From Bacillota bacterium (GTDB lineage: Bacteria; Bacillota_A; Clostridia; Lachnospirales; WQUN01), in the NCBI GenBank assembly GCA_009786175.1, contig WQTQ01000233.1, forward strand, positions 1 through 47,068: a stretch of DNA of 47,068 bases, given 5' to 3'. The notes below the pieces were generated by a model. It saw nothing but the letters and a program-made list of their open reading frames with translations, ran no database searches and was not told the origin of the DNA. The first letter of the stretch is position 1. Every line of letters begins with the position of its first letter. Both the position numbers and the translations under genes were made by a program. Of the stretch, positions 8,203 to 15,211 are shown in pieces.

Positions 8203-9231
8203 TTAGTTGGTGCAATGCATTATCAGCAAGACACGGAACAGTATGTCACACTGCTTTTTTACTTTTGTCTTCCAATCCTCTTCCAAGGCAAAACCGCCGT
8301 ATGGCCCCCAGCCCCGTTCGCGGGAAGTTAATTTGTAATTCACATTCAAGTTGTCGTCTACAAGGGAAAGCAAGTGCTCATACTTGTTCCGCAGGAAATG
8401 AACCTGTTTAACAACCCCGTAGCGGGCGAACAACTCCATTAAATCGAAGTTTATATAGTTCTCGTCCATTAGGCCAAGGCAGTGCATTTGGTTGTGAATG
8501 AACGAAAGGCATGGTGATTTATACTTCCCTTTGTTGTATTCGTATACCATTTTGCTTTGGTCATGATGGAACGAGAACATGCGGTCCATGCTGTCTGCCA
8601 GCAGGGATATGTTTTTATCACTCCGCCAGCCTTGGCTGTGGGCAAGCATGCGAAGGTCGTAACTGCAGGGCCAGGCCACACCCGGTCTAAAGAACAGTTT
8701 GCGCTTGCTCATGTCAACTGCATCGTCGGCACTTGTGTAATTTAGCACGTTAGTAAATGCCGCAAAGGAAAGATTTATGTCGTGCTTTAGGTCGATAAAG
8801 TCGTTTTTTGGCAATATGTTTTCATACCCGGCCCTAAGAATTAGCGAGCTTCTAATCAGGTATAAACCGTCGTGGCCTTCCAGCCTGCATTCACGGAAAT
8901 GAGGTTCGTCTAATAAAAACGCGCCAACAGCTTTTGAAATGTACTCGCTTTCCGGCGGGAAGCCTTTTTCTGCCAAGTACCGCAGACCAACCTCCATGTT
9001 GTCATACATGCCTACGCCTTGTGTGGGGCTTTGGCCATGGAAACCGTTGCCAAACCAACCGTCTGGCTTTTGGGATTGGATAACAGTTTGCACGTTACTT
9101 TGCGGGATAATTTTCTGCAGCAATTCCTCTTCTTCATGCACGGGCAAGTGGTTTAATACCTCCCGTTTTACCCGCAGCACAATAGAAGGGTCCGCGTAAT
9201 TTAGCAAAAAGTCGATAATTTTATCACGCAT
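8203..9231 (-). CDS. Conserved hypothetical, alpha/alpha-toroid (terpene-cyclase-like) fold suspected
   Basis: This cytosolic protein of about 342 residues has no signal peptide. Segments such as QKPDGWFGNGFHG, RSSLILRAGYE and RGWGPYGGF recall the repeated Gln-Trp/Gly-rich turns of squalene-cyclase or prenyltransferase alpha/alpha toroids. The similarity is weak, and no DxDD or other catalytic motif is visible. The C-terminus (EEDWKTKVKKQCDILFRVLLIMH) closely matches that of the decayed gene at 10148-10801, so the two are paralogues. The start is ATG 9231 or GTG 9237; both overlap the end of the upstream BtrH-like gene, implying translational coupling. It is the last gene of an operon headed by an AraC-type regulator. 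Function is unknown. Confidence 0.65.
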   Translation of the reverse strand: MRDKIIDFLLNYADPSIVLRVKREVLNHLPVHEEEELLQKIIPQSNVQTVIQSQKPDGWFGNGFHGQSPTQGVGMYDNMEVGLRYLAEKGFPPESEYISKAVGAFLLDEPHFRECRLEGHDGLYLIRSSLILRAGYENILPKNDFIDLKHDINLSFAAFTNVLNYTSADDAVDMSKRKLFFRPGVAWPCSYDLRMLAHSQGWRSDKNISLLADSMDRMFSFHHDQSKMVYEYNKGKYKSPCLSFIHNQMHCLGLMDENYINFDLMELFARYGVVKQVHFLRNKYEHLLSLVDDNLNVNYKLTSRERGWGPYGGFALEEDWKTKVKKQCDILFRVLLIMHCTN

Positions 9232-10138
9232 AGGCACTCATAATTTCGGCTGCTTGCTTTTCGTTTTCGTAGGCGGCGTTAAGTAAAGCGACGATTTTTT
9301 CCCTAACGGCCTCATCGTTTATGTCTTCGCCGGATTTTGTTTTGTAAGCCGTCATCCACGCTTCGTAAACAGACTTGTAAATTTTCGCAAGCCGGGTTTC
9401 GTTATTTTTCTCAAAATATTTCCAGGCGTAATATTTTAGTTCCCCAAAGGTGCCAAGAAAATACTCCATGTTCCATGAGGCATCCGGGGTAAAACTCTCT
9501 TGAAAATGCTTGATAAGCGCGGGGTATGCCTCTAGGCCTTTCGCGTTGTCGCACCATTCCTCACCTTTTAAGTGCCCGGCCGCCATAGCCATAGTGCCTT
9601 TAAAAATGTCCTCCTGTGGTTTTTCAGTTTTTCCCACAATTGTAAGCACAGATAAAATAGGGATTTCCCGCTTGCCAAGGGCATCGTAAGGCATTTCGCC
9701 TTCCCCGTTAACCGCACGGGTGGCGAAGGTCTTGGCATCGTCGCTGTAGCCGGTAATCAGGCCCCATTCCGGTACGCCAATGTCCCAAGAAATGGCGGGA
9801 ATGCCGTTGTTGATAGATTTTTTTATGATCTCGATTGCTTCCAGCCGTTTTTCTTCTTCAATGTCGTCCTGCCCCCAATAGCGGCCTGCATATTCGCATT
9901 TTAAGCCGCTGTTTTCTACCCACGGTTTCTGATGGTCGAAACTCCAAATGCTTGTAGCCGACGGACAAAAGTCTGCGGACACCCACATGCGGAAAGCAAA
10001 ACCGCTTGTGGCGATAACGTCTTCCGCCAAATGTGCCCAAGGGCTGTTCTTTACCGCGCAGGAAAGGGCTTTGGCAAAGGAAAATAAGTAGCCCGTACTG
10101 TCGTGGATGTCTTGCCAAGTTACGTTTAGTTTTTTCAT
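9224..10138 (-). CDS. BtrH N-terminal-domain-like protein
   Basis: This 304-residue soluble protein has segments PWAHLAEDVIATSGFAFRMWV, then GIPAISWDIGVPEWGLITGY, then an alpha-helical C-terminal half. The layout resembles proteins annotated with a BtrH N-terminal domain (after the butirosin acyltransferase BtrH, whose fold is related to papain-like cysteine enzymes). The assignment is from memory of the pattern and is moderate at best; no clear catalytic Cys was identified. ATG 10138 follows GGAGG by about 6 bases, and that site lies just after the stop of the decayed gene. It overlaps the following toroid-like gene by a few bases. Context suggests modification or sensing of a small molecule under control of the AraC/GyrI-type regulator upstream. 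Confidence 0.6.
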   Translation of the reverse strand: MKKLNVTWQDIHDSTGYLFSFAKALSCAVKNSPWAHLAEDVIATSGFAFRMWVSADFCPSATSIWSFDHQKPWVENSGLKCEYAGRYWGQDDIEEEKRLEAIEIIKKSINNGIPAISWDIGVPEWGLITGYSDDAKTFATRAVNGEGEMPYDALGKREIPILSVLTIVGKTEKPQEDIFKGTMAMAAGHLKGEEWCDNAKGLEAYPALIKHFQESFTPDASWNMEYFLGTFGELKYYAWKYFEKNNETRLAKIYKSVYEAWMTAYKTKSGEDINDEAVREKIVALLNAAYENEKQAAEIMSAYA

Positions 10139-10147
10139 GATGACCTC

Positions 10148-10801
10148 CTATTTTAGCATCCCGGCATAGTGCAAAATCAACAACGCCCGGAATGTAATGT
10201 CACATGCTTTGCGGGTTTTGGTTCTCCAGTCGGTTTCCAGCTGCAAACCGTAAAAAGTTCGTATCCTAAACAAATCTTCTGCTACATTTGGCAGGCGGCA
10301 AATGCCGTCACTGTCTATGGAATCCGCAATTTCCTCCACAATTTCTTTTAGTGAGGGTACATAAGGGATTATGCCGGAGCGCGCGAATGTTTCAAGCAGT
10401 GTAAAGTGATACTTTCCGTTGTGGTCTTTCCCGTCGGGGCCAATGGGGCATAATATTGGGCTTGGATATATGCCGGAGCCCATAACCGTTAAGCCCTGTA
10501 CGGGCAGCCCGCCCCCAAAGCAGCCAACCTGCGAACCGGGTATAAACGAAACAAGTTCCAACTCCCAAAAACCGTTTAAACGAGTCCAGAGAAAGCTGTA
10601 TTTGTTGCGAAATATCGTACACATCGTCGTACCCGGCAATGGCCACATAACGGCAGCGGGTAAGGTTAGGGCCCATACCCGGGTATTTGAACTCGTCAAA
10701 AATCCGCCCTCTGTCGTTGAAACAGCGGTCATCCAAGGGGGTGTTCATGACGGGTTGGCGTTTTCAATTAAAAAATTAATCATTTGCTGTTTTACTTCCA
10801 T
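10148..10801 (-). pseudogene. Decayed paralogue of the toroid-like gene (internal deletion plus frameshift)
   Basis: ATG 10801, preceded by GAGGGA, begins MEVKQQMINFLIENANPS, matching the N-terminus of the gene at 8203-9231 (RDKIIDFLLNYADPS). The frame then meets TGA at 10747-10745. Similarity resumes in another frame at about residue 110 of the intact paralogue (AGYDDVYDISQQIQLSLDSF aligns with AGYENILPKNDFIDLKHDI). A second shift occurs at an A5 run (10567-10571 on the plus strand); removing one base restores KRFWELELVSFIPG. The last part (ETDWRTKTRKACDITFRALL) again matches the paralogue. About 90 internal residues are therefore missing and at least two frame breaks are present. The A5 break could be a sequencing error; the deletion is unlikely to be. 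Confidence 0.8.
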
Positions 10802-10810
10802 GGTTATCCC

Positions 10811-11641
10811 TCACACTCTTTCTACCGGGATATAAATTTTTTGGCTATACGTGCGGCTGGCCTCCACATAGGTTTCAAATTCATAATCCCCGTTAACGTT
10901 ATAGCCGCTTTGGGGCAGCCATGTTTCTTTGATATACTGCCATGTGCGGTGTACGGTGTTTACAAAGTCGAAGTGGGATGTTGGCGGCGTGGTAAAAACC
11001 GCGTACAACCCGCCGGGGATTTGTAGCTGAACCGTGCCTGTGGTGTCACCCTTCGCGTCATCGGTTTTGATACCGATAAAATAATCCAGCCGGTTAGCTT
11101 CGTTGTTCCAATAACATACGCCGTAATCCGGCACGGTTTGCCCGCCGGACAGTTTAGCGGATAGTTTTTTGCAATTGTACCAATTCCAAAATTTTGGGAT
11201 GTAACCTTGGCAATTTGCAAAGACCGTTAACCCGAAACCGTCGATGGCCATAATTCCCGGTACAACCTCAAAGGGTGGCACCTCAAGCCGAAAACGGCTG
11301 AACAGCTTTAAACTGTTTTTGGCCCTTTTGTATTCCGTGGGCAGGATATTGTGTTCGGTCTTAAACGCCCGGGTGAAATTTTCTTTGGAATTAAACCCGT
11401 ACTCAAAAGCGATGTCCGAAATTAGCCGCCCTGTAGTAGTGTCAACTTCGCGCACAATTTCCGAAATACGCCGTTTTCGGATATAATCCGCAGGTGTAAG
11501 GCCCGTTACCTGTTTAAATATCCGCAAAAAATGGTATCCGGAATAACCTGCCGCTTTTGCAATACCGGCAAGGCTAAGCTCGGTTTTGAGGTTTGCTTCA
11601 ATGTAATCCAGCGCGTATTCAATGCGTTCTTTGTAATCCAT
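10811..11641 (-). CDS. AraC-family regulator with GyrI-like effector-binding domain
   Basis: This 276-residue transcription factor has two helix-turn-helix motifs in the first 100 residues (LSLAGIAKAAGYSGYHFLRIF and ISDIAFEYGFNSKENFTRAF). An AraC_E_bind/GyrI-like domain follows from about 110 to the end (IPGGLYAVFTTPPTSHFDFV, QSGYNVNGDYEFETYV). In this group the C-terminal domain binds small, often amphipathic molecules. ATG 11641 is preferred over upstream TTG 11671. The gene heads a minus-strand operon (decayed paralogue 9 bases downstream, then BtrH-like, then toroid-like) and is divergent from the first HExxH protein gene, so it may control both directions. Confidence 0.9.
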   Translation of the reverse strand: MDYKERIEYALDYIEANLKTELSLAGIAKAAGYSGYHFLRIFKQVTGLTPADYIRKRRISEIVREVDTTTGRLISDIAFEYGFNSKENFTRAFKTEHNILPTEYKRAKNSLKLFSRFRLEVPPFEVVPGIMAIDGFGLTVFANCQGYIPKFWNWYNCKKLSAKLSGGQTVPDYGVCYWNNEANRLDYFIGIKTDDAKGDTTGTVQLQIPGGLYAVFTTPPTSHFDFVNTVHRTWQYIKETWLPQSGYNVNGDYEFETYVEASRTYSQKIYIPVERV

Positions 11642-11735
11642 AGTCACACCATACCTTATTTGCAGCCGCAAGGATTGATAAATATTGCGGAATTTCTATA
11701 AATATACAGCGTGCAGATAAGCAGGACAAGACCAG

Positions 11736-11753
11736 GGTTAATATTTGTTAACC
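11736..11753. promoter_or_regulatory. Inverted repeat GGTTAA-N6-TTAACC in divergent promoter region
   Basis: This perfect 6-bp inverted repeat with 6-base spacer lies between the divergent AraC-type regulator and HExxH gene. Outer bases CC and GG extend the symmetry. TATAAT lies downstream at 11780-11785 on the plus strand and could be the -10 box of the HExxH gene. The repeat is a candidate operator; nothing else supports it. Confidence 0.35.
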
Positions 11754-11839
11754 TTGGGGGATTTTTGCGTCCAATTTTTGTATAATTAAACATCAATAGA
11801 CAAATAAGGGTATTTAAACAAAAAAGGATGGTGGCTTTT

Positions 11840-12961
11840 ATGAGAGTCGGAATTAAAACTATTGGCATTGTTGCAATTGCTGTACTTTTATTCACAAATG
11901 TGTTTATGTTTTATTTGTTGTACAGTCAAAGACAGGCACATGATGCGCAAGAAGGGAATTTGTATTACGCATTATTGGCCACGGCCCCACTTTGGAGTGA
12001 TATTGGCCTTGTCAACCCTACCCGTGCAGAGGCAACAACCAATAAATCTTCCGCCACTGCAATAATGCAGTTTTACGAAGAGCATCTTGTAAACATCCGG
12101 GAAAACTGCCCTATTCGGTATACAGAATTCTGCTGCGCCAGGGACGAAAAAATCAGCCGCGATTTTCAGCAGCTGTTAATTGACGGCTTCCGTTACGATA
12201 ATCTTGCAAAAACAAAGCCGTTTACATGGGAATATGTTTACATGGTTTTAAACAATGTATATTTCTATTTTGCCAAAAATTATAACGGGCAAACCCGTGC
12301 AGGCAGTTACACCGCAGGCAGGTCCAGTAATTTGTCTCATCTTTATGTAAGTACAGAAAAGCCAAGCCCTTATTGGTTTGCCTTTACAGTGTTTCACGAA
12401 TTGGGCCATGCTTTTGGGCTGGGGGAAACCTTGTCAAATTTATTGGCAGAGCAGTTTTTAGGCCTGGACCGTCCGCTTATGACATGGCGGAATTTAGCTT
12501 ATAACCCTACCTTTGACCGCATACTGCTTCAAAAAGTAGGTGCAATTCGGCTTTGGGATGCTGCATTTTATTCCAATGCTGCTTTTGGTAAACTGTGGGA
12601 CGAGTATTTTGGCCATATTGTTACACATGACGAAATACAAATTGTAAGAGGTGTTTACTTAACAAGTATGCTGCGTGCAGAAACTGCCGCAAGTTTTGAA
12701 AGGTTTAGCAAAACTACTTTAAGAAAATCATTTGACATAATATACACCAATTTCAAACGGCTTACGGGCATATATGGGCAGCCAATGAATGACACTGTAC
12801 GAAGGACAGTCCAAAATGAACTAAGGCAGGAAGTTGATATGTTTCTACGTTTTGCAAAACGGCAAAGCAATATACGAACATCCGCATCTGTTTTAGACTG
12901 GGTGTTATGTAACCATCGTTATCGCTACAACCTTACCCGTAACCAATCGCGTAATCGTTAG
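11840..12961 (+). CDS. Membrane-anchored putative zinc metalloprotease 1 (HExxHxxGxxE)
   Basis: This 373-residue protein has an N-terminal membrane segment (residues about 4-27) and then an extracellular domain. The motif HELGHAFGLGETLSNLLAEQF has His186, Glu187 and His190, with Gly193 and Glu196 at the places where metzincins carry Gly and a third His/Asp. Glu204 is a second candidate for the third ligand. Three cysteines occur in RENCPIRYTEFCCARDE. I do not recognise a named family. ATG 11840 is chosen because GGTGG lies 5 bases upstream; ATG 11828 overlaps that site. The next gene is a close paralogue 26 bases downstream in the same direction, so this is a tandem duplication. Function as a peptidase is inferred from the motif. 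Confidence 0.75.
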   Translation: MRVGIKTIGIVAIAVLLFTNVFMFYLLYSQRQAHDAQEGNLYYALLATAPLWSDIGLVNPTRAEATTNKSSATAIMQFYEEHLVNIRENCPIRYTEFCCARDEKISRDFQQLLIDGFRYDNLAKTKPFTWEYVYMVLNNVYFYFAKNYNGQTRAGSYTAGRSSNLSHLYVSTEKPSPYWFAFTVFHELGHAFGLGETLSNLLAEQFLGLDRPLMTWRNLAYNPTFDRILLQKVGAIRLWDAAFYSNAAFGKLWDEYFGHIVTHDEIQIVRGVYLTSMLRAETAASFERFSKTTLRKSFDIIYTNFKRLTGIYGQPMNDTVRRTVQNELRQEVDMFLRFAKRQSNIRTSASVLDWVLCNHRYRYNLTRNQSRNR

Positions 12962-12987
12962 TTGTGTTGATAGGGGTGTGACCGTTA

Positions 12988-14103
12988 ATGAAGCGTATCC
13001 TAAAGCATAAAAAGAATATTATTGCTGCTGTTATTACGGTGCTGTTTTCTGCAAATGTACTTATGATACTTGCGCTTGTAATGGAAAGACAGGCCAACAT
13101 GCAAGAATCATCTTATGCGGATTTGTATTACGGCCTATTGGCTGCTACTCCGCTTTGGAGTGATATTGGCTTTGTCAACTCTACCCGTGAAGTAGCTGCA
13201 ACCAACAAGTCTTCCGCCACTAAAATAATGGAGTTTTACGAAGAGTATCTTGTAAACATCCGGGAAAATTGTCCTATTCGGTACACAGAATTCTGCTGCG
13301 CCAGGGACGAAGAAATTAGCCGCGCTTTTCAGCAGCTTTTGATAGACGGTTTCCGGGAAGATGAGCTTGCCAAAACAATGCCGTTTACTTGGGAATATGT
13401 AGAAATGGTTTTAGGCAATGTCATTTTTTACTTTGCAAAAAATTATAACGGGCAAACTCGTGCGGGAAGCTATACGGCAGGAAGGTCAAGTAATTTGTCT
13501 CATCTTTATGTATGTACAGATAAACCAAGCCCGTATTGGTTTGCGTTTACCGTGCTTCATGAACTTGGTCACGCTTTTGGGCTGGGGGAAACCCTGTCAA
13601 ACTTACTTGCAGAACAGTTTCTGGGCCTGGACCGCCCACTTATGACATGGCGGAATTTAGCATACAATCCCACATTTGACCGCATAATACTTCATGAAGT
13701 GGGGGCAATTCGGCTTTGGGATGCCGCTTTTTACTCAAACGCAGCTTTTGGTGAACTTTGGGACGAAGTTTTTGGCCACATTGTTACTCACAATGAAATG
13801 GAAATAGTAAGAGGAGTATATTTAACCGGTATGCTGCGTTCCGAAATTGCCCCAAGTTTTGAACGGTTTAGTAAAACAACGCTAAGAGATTCGTTTGATA
13901 TAATTTACATCAACCTCAAGCGGCTTATGGGCGAATACGGGCCTACTATGGACAGCGGCACAAGAAGGATAGTTTATGCAGAATTGAGGAAGGAAGTTGA
14001 AATACTTGTAAGCTTCGCCGGGCGGCAGAGTAAAATGAAACCGTCTCCATCAGTTTTAGATTGGGTGCTGTCTAACCACCGCTACCGTTATAATACCCCC
14101 TGA
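12988..14103 (+). CDS. Membrane-anchored putative zinc metalloprotease 2 (paralogue of the preceding gene)
   Basis: This 371-residue protein is highly similar to the preceding gene product over its full length. It has an N-terminal membrane helix (about 10-31), the Cys-rich segment RENCPIRYTEFCCARDEEIS, and the same HELGHAFGLGETLSNLL motif (His191, Glu192, His195, Glu201). The N-terminal membrane segment and the last 100 residues differ most. ATG 12988 follows AGGGGTG. Its TGA stop (14101-14103) is formed by the centre of the CCCCCTGATATCAGGGGG palindrome, so coding end and presumed terminator overlap. Keeping the motif intact in both copies suggests both are functional. Confidence 0.75.
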   Translation: MKRILKHKKNIIAAVITVLFSANVLMILALVMERQANMQESSYADLYYGLLAATPLWSDIGFVNSTREVAATNKSSATKIMEFYEEYLVNIRENCPIRYTEFCCARDEEISRAFQQLLIDGFREDELAKTMPFTWEYVEMVLGNVIFYFAKNYNGQTRAGSYTAGRSSNLSHLYVCTDKPSPYWFAFTVLHELGHAFGLGETLSNLLAEQFLGLDRPLMTWRNLAYNPTFDRIILHEVGAIRLWDAAFYSNAAFGELWDEVFGHIVTHNEMEIVRGVYLTGMLRSEIAPSFERFSKTTLRDSFDIIYINLKRLMGEYGPTMDSGTRRIVYAELRKEVEILVSFAGRQSKMKPSPSVLDWVLSNHRYRYNTP

Positions 14104-14115
14104 TATCAGGGGGTA
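14094..14115. terminator. GATATC palindrome, copy 3 (perfect, 22 bp)
   Basis: A perfect palindrome with core CCCCCTGATATCAGGGGG and outer TA. The TGA of the core is the stop codon of the second HExxH gene. Unlike copies 1 and 2 it has no separate loop. Confidence 0.75.
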
Positions 14116-14191
14116 AGTTTGTGTTGCATCAAAGGAATCAATCCAGTATACTTTTGGCAAGACTATAAAAAAGCGAGAGGAAGATTGTAAA

Positions 14192-15211
14192 ATGCGTAAA
14201 CCGAACTACACCCAGCTTTTGAAAGTACTTAACAAGCAAGCACCGGACCGCCCCACATTGTTCGAATTTTTCTTAAATGGCCCGCTGCACGTGGCACTTA
14301 CAGAAGAGGATTTTGTGCCGATAAACGACGAGTTTGATTGGACACGCCGTACAATCCATGCCTTTAAAAACGCGGGCTACGACTATGTGACATCTCAAGC
14401 CAATGGTTTTGGTTTCCCCGCAAACCAAAGGGAACGTAAGTCCACAATATCCTTAAACGATTCCAGTACAATTTACGATTGGGAAACATACGAGAAATAT
14501 AAATGGCTGGAGCCGGAAGATTTTGACCTTAGCCATTACGACAAAATGACACCGGAACTGCCGGAAGGCATGAAAATAATTGCTCACGGCCCAAGCGGTG
14601 TGTTGGAAAATACAATCAGCCTTGTGGGTTACGATAACCTGTGTATTATGCTTTACGATGATCCCGCCCTTGCAAAGCAGGTATTTGACGATGTGGGCAG
14701 CCGTCTCTTAAAATATTACCAGCAAGCGGCATCTCATGATGCTGTGTGTGCCCTAATTTCCAACGATGACTGGGGCTTTAAAACCCAGCCGATGCTAAGC
14801 CCTGCGGATATGCGAAAATATGTATTCCCTTGGCACAAAAAAATTGTGGAAGCGGGTCATGCACACAACAAGCCTGTAATTTTGCACTCTTGCGGCCAGG
14901 CCGAAGAAATTATGGAAGACATTATCGAAGATATGAAGTTTGACGCCAAGCATTCCTTTGAAGACAATATTATGCCAATAGAAGAATGTTATGAAAAATA
15001 CAAAGGGCGTATCGCGCTTTTGGGCGGTATAGATGTTGGCTTTGTTTGTACCGCAGCACCGGAAGAAATTTCTGCACGCTCTGCGGCTATGATTAAGCGG
15101 GCAGAAAAAGACGGGGGCTATGCCTTGGGTACCGGCAACAGTGTACCGGAATATGTACCCCACGAAGGTTATTTTGCAATGATTGACGTGGTGCGGAAGG
15201 GTTGCATGTAA
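14192..15211 (+). CDS. URO-D-family methyltransferase homologue
   Basis: This 339-residue protein of the URO-D/MtaA superfamily contains KPVILHSCGQAEEIMEDII, where the His-x-Cys pair is the expected zinc site. KIIAHGPSGVLENTISLVGYDNL and ALGTGNSVPEYVPHEGYFAMI are typical for the branch found with corrinoid methyl-transfer systems. No corrinoid protein or MtaB-like partner lies in the window. Its TAA overlaps the ATG of the LuxR-type regulator by one base (ATGTAATG), so the two are translationally coupled. The start at 14192 follows AGAGGAAGATTG. The substrate is unknown. Confidence 0.88.
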   Translation: MRKPNYTQLLKVLNKQAPDRPTLFEFFLNGPLHVALTEEDFVPINDEFDWTRRTIHAFKNAGYDYVTSQANGFGFPANQRERKSTISLNDSSTIYDWETYEKYKWLEPEDFDLSHYDKMTPELPEGMKIIAHGPSGVLENTISLVGYDNLCIMLYDDPALAKQVFDDVGSRLLKYYQQAASHDAVCALISNDDWGFKTQPMLSPADMRKYVFPWHKKIVEAGHAHNKPVILHSCGQAEEIMEDIIEDMKFDAKHSFEDNIMPIEECYEKYKGRIALLGGIDVGFVCTAAPEEISARSAAMIKRAEKDGGYALGTGNSVPEYVPHEGYFAMIDVVRKGCM

